In this document: in pieces, positions 54,222 through 62,604 of the stretch | How the letters are laid out: each line of letters opens with the position of its first letter | Numbering within the stretch: position 1 is the first letter of the stretch | NCBI GenBank assembly: GCA_002162675.1 | Contig: MAAE01000064.1 | Location: 1 to 64,000 of the forward strand | DNA: 64,000 bases | Direction: 5' to 3' | DNA from: Colwellia sp. 39_35_sub15_T18 | Lineage (GTDB): Bacteria > Pseudomonadota > Gammaproteobacteria > Enterobacterales > Alteromonadaceae | The notes under the pieces: generated by a model | Told to the model about the DNA's origin: nothing | Database searches by the model: none | What the model saw: only the letters and a program-made list of their open reading frames with translations | Translations under genes and position numbers: made by a program

Positions 54222-54707
54222 ATGATAAAACTAGATAACAAAGATATACAAATCCTTTCTGTACTACAACGCGACGGGCGAATTACCAAAACAGCTCTTT
54301 CAGAGCAAATATTTTTATCTCCAACACCGTGCTGGGAAAGAATAAAGCGTTTAGAAAAAGCCGGTATAATCGCAGGTTACGGTGCGCAAATATCTATTAC
54401 TAGTATTGGTAATTACGCCACTATTTTTATGGAAGTAAAAATAGCCTCCCATCAAGCCCATGATTTTAACTTGTTTGAAAGTGCGGTTCAGAATATGGAT
54501 GAAGTACTTGAGTGCTGGGCTGTTGGTGGTGAATTAGATTACCTTCTAAAAATTGTGGTTGCTAATATTGATGAATATCAAGCTTTCGTTGACAGAATGC
54601 TCGACTCAGAAATTGGCTTGTTAAAATACAGCACTTATATTGTCACTAAAAAAATCAAAGAGTCTTCCGTGCTTTCAGAGCCACTGTTAAATTCTATCTT
54701 CCTCTAG
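54222..54707 (+). CDS. Lrp/AsnC family regulator, probable DoeX/AsnC of ectoine catabolism
   Basis: A 161-residue regulator with an N-terminal helix-turn-helix (LDNKDIQILSVLQRDGRITK, then SPTPCWERIKRLEKAGII) and a C-terminal RAM ligand domain (about 65-150: VLECWAVGGELDYLLKIVV). Ectoine-degradation clusters typically encode such a regulator, which responds to pathway intermediates. Context makes it the likely controller of doeAB and the TRAP operon. Confidence 0.88.
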   Translation: MIKLDNKDIQILSVLQRDGRITKTALSEQIFLSPTPCWERIKRLEKAGIIAGYGAQISITSIGNYATIFMEVKIASHQAHDFNLFESAVQNMDEVLECWAVGGELDYLLKIVVANIDEYQAFVDRMLDSEIGLLKYSTYIVTKKIKESSVLSEPLLNSIFL

Positions 54708-55289
54708 CGCTGTTAACTTTTCATTTTAGCCGTTAAATAACTAAGCATGTTAGTGCAACATGCTTTCAAGCCAGACCTTCAAACCAGACCTTTAAATAAT
54801 AGCTTCTCTGACTTTAAGCATAATTATTTCGTGCTGTTTTCTTGGCAAAAAATCATGTCAGCTTATCACTTACCTATAAAATTCAACCTAAGTTCAATAG
54901 CCCCAAGTTGTTTAGCGACTTATGAAATCGCGGCACTCTAAACTTCCTCAAAAGTAGTACTTAGAAATCTTAGTAACAATTAACGTGAAAATCAGAGAAA
55001 AGCGATATTTTTGCCCATCAAAACAAAAGAAACCCGCTATTGAGGTTTTTTTATCTTTGTTAGAATAGATGCCATCAAATATAGCATTATTGATTCCTTG
55101 CAGACTTAATTGCTTTGCTTTGAAAATTGGCTGACGTAGATCGTAGATAGATATACGCAGGCTTTCTAATATCACTAATGCCATTATTGACAATGACTTA
55201 CAAACAGACTATCGGTAAGCCAATACAGGTAGAAGATAACATAATTTACAAACCGAATAATTTATTGCGGTTTCATTGAGGATAAACTT
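54708..55289. other. 580-base region between the AsnC regulator and the PLP enzyme
   Basis: Only short open frames without recognisable similarity are seen. A weak hairpin AAACC...GGTTT followed by T residues (55030-55053) may end transcription from upstream. The last ~100 bases should hold the promoter of the next gene. Confidence 0.3.
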
Positions 55290-56468
55290 ATGACAAAACC
55301 AAGCAAATCAACTATCGCTATCTGGGGCGGAGAAACAGAACACGAAGCTTATGAGCGCTCAACACAAGTCCCCGTAGTTCACAGTGTATCTTTTGGTTAC
55401 AAAGACATTGAAACATGGCATGCGGTAGCGCTAGAAAAAGAAGAAGGTCATATATATTCACGTAATACCAACCCAACGGTGCGTGCTTTTGAAGACAAAG
55501 TAAAAGAACTTGAAGGCGCAGAGGCAGCAACGAGTTTTTCTAGTGGTATGGCGGCAATCAGTAATATTTTTGGCACATTTTTGCGCCCTGGCGACCGTAT
55601 TGTCTCAATTAAAGACAGTTACGGCGGCACCAATAAATTATTCACTGAATTTTTACCACCGATGGGTATTGAAGTCTGTTTGTGTGACACCACGAACTAT
55701 GAAGAAATAGAAGCGGAAGTCGCTAAAGGCTGTAAAATGCTCTATTTGGAGACCCCGACCAACCCAACAGTGAAAATAACTGATATTTCGCGCCTAGCTG
55801 AGGCAGGTAAAGCCGTGGGTGCTTTAGTCGTTGTTGATAATACTTTTGCCACCCCCATTAACCAAAACCCATTAGAGCAAGGTGCTGATATTGTCCTTCA
55901 CAGCGCTTCTAAATTTTTAGGTGGCCATGCTGATGCATTGGGTGGTGTTGCTTGTGGTAATAAAGAATTAGTTAAAAAGATTTATCACTATCGTGAAATA
56001 AATGGTGCTTCACTCGCGCCAATGGATGCCTATAGTTTATTGCGTGGCATGAAAACGTTAAGTTTACGTGTTGAGCGTCAAAACGAAAGTGCCATGAAAA
56101 TTGCTACTTATTTACAACAGCACCCTAAGGTTGATGTTGTTAACTACCCTGGGCTAGAAACTCATGTTCATCATGACGTTGCCAAGAAACAAATGCGCGG
56201 CTTTGGTGGTATGTTAAGTTTTTCAGTTAAAGGTGGCTTAGAGGCGATTAAAGTTTTCTTACCAAAACTTAACTATGCACACATGGCGGCAAACTTAGGT
56301 TGTGTTGAAACGGTGGTAGGTCCTCCAGTAGTTACAAGTCATGTTGAATGTACCGATGAAGAGCGTGCCGCGGCTGGCATACCTGAAGGTTTAGTTCGTT
56401 ACTCGACCGGTATTGAAGATGTAGAAGATTTGATTGCTGATTTAGAGCAAGCATTATCCTTTTTATAA
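55290..56468 (+). CDS. trans-sulfuration (Cys/Met metabolism) family PLP enzyme
   Basis: A 392-residue PLP enzyme of the cystathionine gamma-synthase/methionine gamma-lyase family. The PLP lysine is in HSASKFLGGH (near 207), the PLP-aspartate in VVVDNTFATP (near 182), and YSRNTNPTVRAFE near 55 is the dimer-contributed PLP-binding motif. The sequence does not settle between synthase and lyase. Its place in the ectoine cluster could mean that it acts on a C4 amino acid such as diaminobutyrate; that is speculation. Confidence 0.85.
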   Translation: MTKPSKSTIAIWGGETEHEAYERSTQVPVVHSVSFGYKDIETWHAVALEKEEGHIYSRNTNPTVRAFEDKVKELEGAEAATSFSSGMAAISNIFGTFLRPGDRIVSIKDSYGGTNKLFTEFLPPMGIEVCLCDTTNYEEIEAEVAKGCKMLYLETPTNPTVKITDISRLAEAGKAVGALVVVDNTFATPINQNPLEQGADIVLHSASKFLGGHADALGGVACGNKELVKKIYHYREINGASLAPMDAYSLLRGMKTLSLRVERQNESAMKIATYLQQHPKVDVVNYPGLETHVHHDVAKKQMRGFGGMLSFSVKGGLEAIKVFLPKLNYAHMAANLGCVETVVGPPVVTSHVECTDEERAAAGIPEGLVRYSTGIEDVEDLIADLEQALSFL

Positions 56469-56482
56469 TCGCCTTTCCCTTG

Positions 56483-56515
56483 GTTATTTTAACGTTGTTT
56501 TAGCGTTAAAATAAC
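56483..56515. terminator. 12-bp perfect hairpin
   Basis: GTTATTTTAACG (56483-56494) and CGTTAAAATAAC (56504-56515) pair perfectly around a 9-base loop, just after the PLP enzyme. Confidence 0.6.
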
Positions 56516-56554
56516 GTTGAGGGTTAATGTTGAAAGTTAATGTTGAAGGTTAAT
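56516..56554. repeat. three tandem 13-bp repeats
   Basis: GTTGAGGGTTAAT, GTTGAAAGTTAAT and GTTGAAGGTTAAT follow each other directly between two hairpins. They are probably replication slippage in a non-coding spacer. Confidence 0.75.
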
Positions 56555-56557
56555 ATT

Positions 56558-56581
56558 GGGGTCATTAGTGACCCCTTTTTT
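56558..56581 (+). terminator. Rho-independent terminator of the PLP enzyme gene
   Basis: GGGGTCA-TTAG-TGACCCC is a perfect 7-bp stem with a 4-base loop followed by six T residues. On the other strand it could also stop doeAB transcripts. Confidence 0.92.
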
Positions 56582-56648
56582 GTTACTTTTTTATTTGAAC
56601 AGCCACTAGCCTAATGCGAAAGCTTAATTAACATTTCTTGCTAAATCC

Positions 56649-57659
56649 TTATTTAACAACATCAGTAACAACATCAGCAATAACATACAAGCAATCGCCC
56701 ATTTTAGCTAAAGAAGGTACATGTCGAGCAATAACAAGGCCATCACGTTTAGCATAATATTCAACAGGCGCTATGCCTGTTCTTTCTGTGCTATGAATTT
56801 TTGCCATTAAATCACCTTGTTGCACCGTGTCTCCAAGGGAAACACAAGGCTCCAATAACCCGGCATGCTGGGAAAATAAATAACAGCTTGAGTCGGCCAT
56901 ATCTAACTCAACAATGTCCTCATCACAAGCCAGTAACTCTCCCGCCATAATGCCGCTATGAATAAGAAAATTATCAACGCCTCGTTTGGCAATCTCCACT
57001 GTTCTTGGCGTTGTCGTACCTCCGCCACCCAGTTCAGTGGTCACAAACACTTTGCCCATATTTTCAACTTGGGTGTCATACATACTTTCGGCATCAATAT
57101 CTAACATCATCACTTGATAGGGGGCTTGAAAAGCATCCCTTGCTGCTCGGCATCGTGCTTGCTGTTCACTATCGGCTAACAGATGACAGGCAGAAAACGG
57201 TAAGAAGTCGAGTGTTTTACCACCTGAGTGAATATCAAGTACATAATCAGCCATGGGTAATAGTGTTCGACTAAAATAGTCAGCAATTATCTGTGTTACC
57301 GTGCCATTAGCTTTACCCGGAAAGGCACGATTAAGATTAACACTGTCAATCGGTGACACGCGTGTACCCGTTTGAAATGCCGGATAATTCATCGCCGGGA
57401 TAATAATAATGCGGCCATTTATGTTACTGAAATCTGTACGCTCTGCCAAACTGAGCAAGGCTATCGGGCCTTCGTATTCATCACCGTGGTTGGCACCAGT
57501 AAGTAACGCCGTGGGGCCGTCACCATTTTTTATTTGGGTGATGGGGATCATCACAGAGCCCCAAGCTGAATCATCACGAGAATAAGGCAGGCTTAAGAAT
57601 CCGTGCTGAATCCCCTCTTTGTCAAAATCAATGCTGGCGTTAATTGGATTATTTCTCAT
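56649..57659 (-). CDS. doeB: N-alpha-acetyl-L-2,4-diaminobutyrate deacetylase
   Basis: Second enzyme of ectoine breakdown: it removes acetate from N-alpha-acetyl-diaminobutyrate. The 336-residue protein belongs to the succinylglutamate desuccinylase/aspartoacylase family. Zinc ligands are in ANHGDEYEGP (His and Glu near 58-61) and LDIHSGGKT (His near 143); the catalytic Glu is probably in VTTELGGGG. It starts 11 bases after doeA on the same strand. Confidence 0.9.
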   Translation of the reverse strand: MRNNPINASIDFDKEGIQHGFLSLPYSRDDSAWGSVMIPITQIKNGDGPTALLTGANHGDEYEGPIALLSLAERTDFSNINGRIIIIPAMNYPAFQTGTRVSPIDSVNLNRAFPGKANGTVTQIIADYFSRTLLPMADYVLDIHSGGKTLDFLPFSACHLLADSEQQARCRAARDAFQAPYQVMMLDIDAESMYDTQVENMGKVFVTTELGGGGTTTPRTVEIAKRGVDNFLIHSGIMAGELLACDEDIVELDMADSSCYLFSQHAGLLEPCVSLGDTVQQGDLMAKIHSTERTGIAPVEYYAKRDGLVIARHVPSLAKMGDCLYVIADVVTDVVK

Positions 57660-57670
57660 ACTAATATACC

Positions 57671-58852
57671 TTACTCTATCACTAACAATTTTCTGGGTAC
57701 GTTAGACAAGCACTTTGCCCCTGTAGCAGTCACCACCACACTTTCTGTAATTTCAAAACCCCAATTATCAAGCCATATTGCTGGCATAAAATGAAAAGAC
57801 ATGCCCTCTTCTAATACCGTAGTATCAGAACGTCTCAAGCTCATAGTACGTTCGCCCCAGTCAGGTGGATAGCTTAGTCCTATAGGATAACCAACGCGAT
57901 TGGCTTTATCGAAACCTTGTTTTTTGAGAAAATCAAAAAAAACATCGGCCACTTCACCACAGGTATTACCCGGGCGAAACATCTCCAAGGTGATATTAAT
58001 AGACTCTAAAACCATCTTTTCCATGTCTAAATATTCTTGTGTCGGCTGACCAAAGTATAAAGTACGCGAACAAGGAGTATGGTAACGCGCATGCACTCCC
58101 GCTAACTCCATACATATACCTGAATCTGCGGGTATGACACCGCCATCCCAAGTCAGGTGGCAAGCGGCACTTTCTTCACCTACCCCGAGCAAAGGGACAA
58201 TAGATGGATAATCACCAAAATGCTCATCAGTACCTAAAGTACCCGCGTGTAATATTTCAGCGACCAATTCATTTTTGCGCATACCGGGAGTGGCAACGGT
58301 CATGACTCTCTGATAAATTTTTTCAACAACCTGACCCGCTCGTTGCATATAAATCAGTTCTTGACTAGATTTCACCGCCCTTTGCCAGTTAACTAAACCG
58401 TTTGCATCAACAAACTTAGCATTAGGTAAACCACGATAAAGCGACTCTGCCGCGCGAGCTGAAAAGTAATAGTTGTCTTTTTCAAGGCCAATTTTACTGT
58501 TACTAAGACCTTTTTTCTGCAAGATTTCCGCTAAGTATTCCATTGGATGCTCTTGCTCTGACTGCACATAGTTGTCAGGGTATTCAATGATATTTTCAGC
58601 ACTCAAATCTGTGGTCATTGCCGCACCCGCTGCGTCAATAATTCGGCCAAACCAAAACAAGGTGTTATCGGTGCCAATAACGACACATTGATGAACATAA
58701 AACGACCAAGCATCATAACCAGTCAACCAGTTAATATTAGCCGGATCAGTAACAATAAGTAGCTCTACATCCTTATCAAACATGGCCTTGCGGGTTTTAA
58801 GCACTCTGTCATTATATTCTTGTTTATTAAAACGGCGACGATTTTCAATCAT
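57671..58852 (-). CDS. doeA: ectoine hydrolase
   Basis: Opens the ectoine ring to N-alpha-acetyl-diaminobutyrate. The 393-residue protein has a creatinase-like N-terminal domain (about 1-160) and an M24 "pita-bread" domain (about 165-390), with family stretches GVGEESAACHLTWDGG, ELAGVHARYHTPCSRT and ESVVVTATGAKCLSN. The start is the ATG at 58852, preceded by GGAGG; an ATG upstream in frame has no such site. It is divergent from the TRAP operon. Confidence 0.9.
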   Translation of the reverse strand: MIENRRRFNKQEYNDRVLKTRKAMFDKDVELLIVTDPANINWLTGYDAWSFYVHQCVVIGTDNTLFWFGRIIDAAGAAMTTDLSAENIIEYPDNYVQSEQEHPMEYLAEILQKKGLSNSKIGLEKDNYYFSARAAESLYRGLPNAKFVDANGLVNWQRAVKSSQELIYMQRAGQVVEKIYQRVMTVATPGMRKNELVAEILHAGTLGTDEHFGDYPSIVPLLGVGEESAACHLTWDGGVIPADSGICMELAGVHARYHTPCSRTLYFGQPTQEYLDMEKMVLESINITLEMFRPGNTCGEVADVFFDFLKKQGFDKANRVGYPIGLSYPPDWGERTMSLRRSDTTVLEEGMSFHFMPAIWLDNWGFEITESVVVTATGAKCLSNVPRKLLVIE

Positions 58853-59158
58853 GGCTATAACCTCCAAATGCATCATAATTATTCGATTATCTATCAGATA
58901 GTTAAGGTTGGCAATTCAAATTAAAGCCTACATTTTCAGGCAAAGTAAATTTAGAAAAAACCGACAAATGTACACTGTTTCACTCTGTTTTCTCCTGTTG
59001 AAAGCACTAATTCATCCACATTTATCTAACAAACCAAGCCAATCGGTTTTCAAGTGCTAAATTAAGGCTAGTATTCACCATGGGGCAAGTTGAATTGTCA
59101 ATTTTTGTAGGATAATGTGAGGGGATAACAGCAAGCAAATTCGCTCACAAGACCCTAT
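58853..59158. promoter_or_regulatory. divergent control region doeAB / TRAP operon
   Basis: This 306-base region must hold both promoters and is the natural place for the AsnC-type regulator to bind. No symmetric site could be singled out by eye. Confidence 0.4.
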
Positions 59159-60199
59159 ATGATCAAACTCAAGTATTCACTTTTCCCAAAACTGCCGGTG
59201 TTTTTTAGTTGTTTTTATTTAGTTATGCAATTGTTCATTGCCTTACCAACCAAAGCGGATACATGGCGCTACGCCATAGAAGAGTCCCTGACCGACATAC
59301 AAGGGGTGTACGCGAGTCGATTTAAAAAAATTATTGAAGAAAACTCAACGCATAAGGTACTACTTTACCCTTTTGGTACGTTAGGTGAGTCGACAGATTT
59401 ACTTGAACAGGCGCAAGCGGGTTTGTTGCAATTTGTCGATCAATCACCTGGGTTCATCGGGACGTTAATCCCTGAAGCGCAAGTTTTTCTCTTGCCTTAT
59501 GTGCTCCCTGAAAAACACAGTGAAATTGCTTATTTCTTTAAACATTCAAAAACTATTCATCAAACATTTCATAAACTCTACGGCGAACAAGACTTAGAGC
59601 TGCTGACCATGTTTCCCGAAGGCAATGTTGCCATTACCACCCGCGAGGTCTTTCGTTCCAAAGCAGGTTTGTCGGGTATGAAAATTAGGGTCATGAGCTC
59701 GCCTCTATTAATTGAAACCTATAAAGCCTTTGGCGCTGTCCCCACACCTTTACCTACCGGTGAAATTTTTGGCGCCTTACAAACTAATATGATACAAGGC
59801 CAAGAAAATCCGTGGTTTTACCTTGAATCAGCAAAGTTGTATGAAGTCAGTAATGTCATCACAGAAATTGGCCATAACCTTTACACCACGGCAGTGATGG
59901 CTAATAAAAAGTTTTATGAAAGTAGCACATTAGCAGATCAGGCACTGATATCACGCGCCACAAAAGCAGCAACAGACTTCATTATAGAATACCAAAGAGA
60001 ATTAGAAGTTAGTGCCAAATTAACAATTAAAAAATCCAAACCTAACGTTCAATATATCACCTTAACCGATGCCGAAAGGGAGCCCTTTCGCCAATCAGCT
60101 AAAAAGGTTCAAAGCAAGTTTATTGAGGCAACAGGTCCATCAGGAAAAGCAATACTCAAACAGTTAAAAGAGGATTTAAATGATGCTAAAAACCGTTAA
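59159..60199 (+). CDS. TRAP transporter substrate-binding protein, TeaA/UehA-like
   Basis: Periplasmic ectoine- or hydroxyectoine-binding protein of 346 residues with a signal peptide (about 1-33, cleavage TKA-D). It aligns closely with Halomonas TeaA from memory: PFGTLGESTDLLEQAQ, QFVDQSPGFIGTLIPEAQ, LLIETYKAFGAVPTPLPTGE and the ligand-contact motif QGQENPWFY. The conserved Arg in IRVMSSP should bind the carboxylate. There is no clear ribosome-binding site before the ATG. It is followed by the two membrane subunits. Confidence 0.9.
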   Translation: MIKLKYSLFPKLPVFFSCFYLVMQLFIALPTKADTWRYAIEESLTDIQGVYASRFKKIIEENSTHKVLLYPFGTLGESTDLLEQAQAGLLQFVDQSPGFIGTLIPEAQVFLLPYVLPEKHSEIAYFFKHSKTIHQTFHKLYGEQDLELLTMFPEGNVAITTREVFRSKAGLSGMKIRVMSSPLLIETYKAFGAVPTPLPTGEIFGALQTNMIQGQENPWFYLESAKLYEVSNVITEIGHNLYTTAVMANKKFYESSTLADQALISRATKAATDFIIEYQRELEVSAKLTIKKSKPNVQYITLTDAEREPFRQSAKKVQSKFIEATGPSGKAILKQLKEDLNDAKNR

Positions 60200-60244
60200 A
60201 TTTATTGTATCGTCACGCTTTTGTGTTGGTAATAAGAGGCTAGC

Positions 60245-60790
60245 ATGAATAATCAAAAACACTTTATCAGTAAGCTGTATCAATCTTTTTACCATTTCAT
60301 CAACAAATTTGAAGCTTTTCTACTGGTTGTAAGCGTGTTACTGATGGCGACTAATAATATTGCCAATGTCATTGGTCGGGTTGTTTTTCAAGAAAGTTTG
60401 TTTTTTACCGAAGAGCTCAACAGCATATTAATTGTATTGATCACTTTTGCTGGCTCAAGCTATGCTAGCCGTCACGCGAGACATATCAAAATGACGGCGC
60501 TTTTTGATCTTTTATCACCTCTATATAAAAAAATTGCCCTGATTGTTATTTCTTTATTAACGGCTGTGGTTATGTGGATGATGTGTTATTTTTCTGTTGA
60601 GTATATTAACTGGATTGCGCCCAAGGGTAAGGTGCTGCCCGCAACGCAAATACCGGTTTATTTAACCTATCTTTGGGTGCCTGTCAGTCTGTTTTTAACG
60701 GGTTTAGAGTACCTACTGACTGCGACAAAAAATATCACTCATCACGAGTTGTATATGTCTTCATCTATTAAGGGGGATATTTATGATTAA
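60245..60790 (+). CDS. TRAP transporter small membrane subunit (DctQ/TeaB-like)
   Basis: A 181-residue inner-membrane protein with four hydrophobic helices, the small subunit of the ectoine TRAP permease. FFTEELNSILIVLITFAGSS (near 57) is the DctQ signature region. AGAGG lies five bases before the ATG. Its last eight bases overlap the start of the pentapeptide ORF. Confidence 0.9.
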   Translation: MNNQKHFISKLYQSFYHFINKFEAFLLVVSVLLMATNNIANVIGRVVFQESLFFTEELNSILIVLITFAGSSYASRHARHIKMTALFDLLSPLYKKIALIVISLLTAVVMWMMCYFSVEYINWIAPKGKVLPATQIPVYLTYLWVPVSLFLTGLEYLLTATKNITHHELYMSSSIKGDIYD

Positions 60791-60980
60791 TACTCAGTTA
60801 AAACTTACTCAACTAAGCCTTACTCAACTAAGCTTTACCCAATTAATGCTTACTCAACTAAACCTTATTCAGCTAAGTCTTGCTCGACTATTCTTTACTA
60901 GACTAAGTTTTGCCCAATTAGCGAACACCTACCTAAGTGTCTCCTTCATAACTAGCTCGTCTATTCAGGAGAGAAAATAA
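60783..60980 (+). CDS. pentapeptide-repeat ORF between the TRAP membrane subunits
   Basis: A 65-codon ORF whose residues 4-53 are ten pentads of the form TQLSL, TQLSF, TQLNL, IQLSL, ARLFF, TRLSF. They suit the pentapeptide-repeat consensus (small-N/D/Q-L-S/T-x) of right-handed beta-helix proteins. A strong AAGGGGG site precedes the ATG by six bases. It overlaps the teaB-like gene by eight bases and the teaC-like ATG by one base, so it is arranged for coupled translation. No signal peptide. Function unknown. Confidence 0.55.
   Translation: MINTQLKLTQLSLTQLSFTQLMLTQLNLIQLSLARLFFTRLSFAQLANTYLSVSFITSSSIQERK
60792..60941 (+). repeat. ten 15-bp tandem repeats coding for the pentapeptides
   Basis: Units such as CTTACTCAACTAAGC recur with a 15-base period; the earliest ones are almost identical and the later ones have drifted (CTTGCTCGACTATTC). 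Drift keeps the Leu at the pentad centre, and no stop codon has appeared in this frame. Confidence 0.85.
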
Positions 60981-62263
60981 TGGAAATGATGCCATTAATG
61001 TTTACGGTTATGGTGGTGCTGTTATTACTTGGCTTCCCAATGAAAATCCCACTACTTGTTGGCTCGCTCATCGGTTTTTTCCTCATGTTCGACAGTTTTG
61101 AGCATGCCCAATTTATGATCCAACAAATGATCGCGGGAGTAAAGCCGGCTTCTTTAGTCGCGATACCTATGTTTATTCTCGCCGCTGATATCATGACCCG
61201 AGGACACTCGGCTAATCGCTTAATTGATATGGTAATGGCTTATATGGGTCATCGTAAAGGTGGCCTAGCGGTGAGTACAGCAACCGCTTGTACACTCTTT
61301 GGTGCGGTTTCTGGCTCTACTCAAGCAACCGTTGTTGCCATCGGCTCGCCTCTGCGCCCCAAACTATTAGAAAACGGTTATAACGACTCTTTTGTATTGT
61401 CGTTAATTGTTAACGCCAGTGGCATCGCATTATTGATCCCGCCAAGTATTGGCATGATCATCTATGGCGGTATTTCCCATACCTCTATTTCAGATCTTTT
61501 TATCGCCGGTCTTATGCCGGGGTTACTCTTATTACTGCTATTCTCCATGTACTCGGTTTATTACGCTAAAAAACATAATATCCCCACTATTGACAAAGTA
61601 TCTCCTCAACGCAGATGGGCAATGACCAAACAAGCTATTTGGCCACTGGGTTTCCCACTGATTATCATTGTTGGTATTTATGGCGGTATTTTTAGTCCGA
61701 CCGAAGCCGCATCAACTTGTGTTTTATATGCATTGATCCTGGAAGTATGGGTGTTTAAATCACTGTCAATGAGTGAAGTTATTGATAGCGCTAAGTCAAG
61801 CGGTTTAATAACCGCCGTGGTGTTTATCTTAGTGGCGGCAGGTGCTGCTTTCTCTTGGATTATTTCTTATGCGCAAATACCGCAAGCGGTGATGTCGAGC
61901 ATTGGTCTTGCCGATGCCAGTAAAGTTGAGCTGCTCATTGTTATTTCAATAGCCTTCTTCGTCGCTTGTATGTTCGTTGATTCTATCGTTGTTATTCTGA
62001 TTTTAGTGCCTATTTTCTTACCCGAAATTGAGCGCCTTGAGCTGGATAAAGTATTAGTGGGTATATTGATCACTTTACAAGTTGCCATTGGCGCAGTAAC
62101 ACCACCCTTTGGCTGTAATATATTTACTGCCGTTGCCGTATTTAGGCGCCCCTATATGGACGTAGTTAAAGGTTTATTTCCCTTTATTCTCTTATTGTTA
62201 CTGGTGGTAATACTAGTGATTACCTTTCCACAAATAGCTTTGTTTCCACTCGATTTAATATAA
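60980..62263 (+). CDS. TRAP transporter large membrane subunit (DctM/TeaC-like)
   Basis: A 427-residue inner-membrane protein with about 12 hydrophobic segments that carries the substrate using the Na+ gradient. Typical stretches are LLLLGFPMKIPLLVGSLIG, FGAVSGSTQATVVAIGSPLR and GAVTPPFGCNIF. AGGAG lies eight bases before the ATG, whose first base is the last base of the pentapeptide ORF stop. It completes an ectoine importer with the genes at 59159 and 60245. Confidence 0.93.
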   Translation: MEMMPLMFTVMVVLLLLGFPMKIPLLVGSLIGFFLMFDSFEHAQFMIQQMIAGVKPASLVAIPMFILAADIMTRGHSANRLIDMVMAYMGHRKGGLAVSTATACTLFGAVSGSTQATVVAIGSPLRPKLLENGYNDSFVLSLIVNASGIALLIPPSIGMIIYGGISHTSISDLFIAGLMPGLLLLLLFSMYSVYYAKKHNIPTIDKVSPQRRWAMTKQAIWPLGFPLIIIVGIYGGIFSPTEAASTCVLYALILEVWVFKSLSMSEVIDSAKSSGLITAVVFILVAAGAAFSWIISYAQIPQAVMSSIGLADASKVELLIVISIAFFVACMFVDSIVVILILVPIFLPEIERLELDKVLVGILITLQVAIGAVTPPFGCNIFTAVAVFRRPYMDVVKGLFPFILLLLLVVILVITFPQIALFPLDLI

Positions 62264-62604
62264 AACACAGCGCGGATAACTCCTTGGATTTAAAAGTTCA
62301 AGGAGCTTATAAGTCATTTGTTCTCATTGAGTTTTGTCTCCTTAATTAATCCAAATGGTATAACCATCATCACTATTCAAATTTAACTTAATAGCAGATG
62401 ATTAGCTCTTTACGCGCCTTTGACTAGTTTTGTCTGAATTTAGCTCATCTTTAGAGAAAAACACCAAATAAGGAGCTTAAAACAGAATAACTCCTGCCCG
62501 TGAGTTGGTTATATTTTAAGTGTGGAGGGGAAAATTTAATAAATAAAATAATATTTCCATCTCCCAAACATGACTATACAAACAACTATAATTAAAGAGG
62601 GAAC
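62264..62604. other. 341-base region between the TRAP operon and the TonB receptor
   Basis: A weak hairpin CTCCTTG...CAAGGAG (62280-62305) lies 17 bases after the TRAP operon and may end it. No gene is seen. AGAGGG before 62605 is the ribosome-binding site of the receptor gene. Confidence 0.4.

Noticed and set aside
54747-55193. Two open frames (64 and 81 codons) between the AsnC regulator and the PLP enzyme
   Set aside because: No ribosome-binding site, no family resemblance, and composition like the non-coding flanks.
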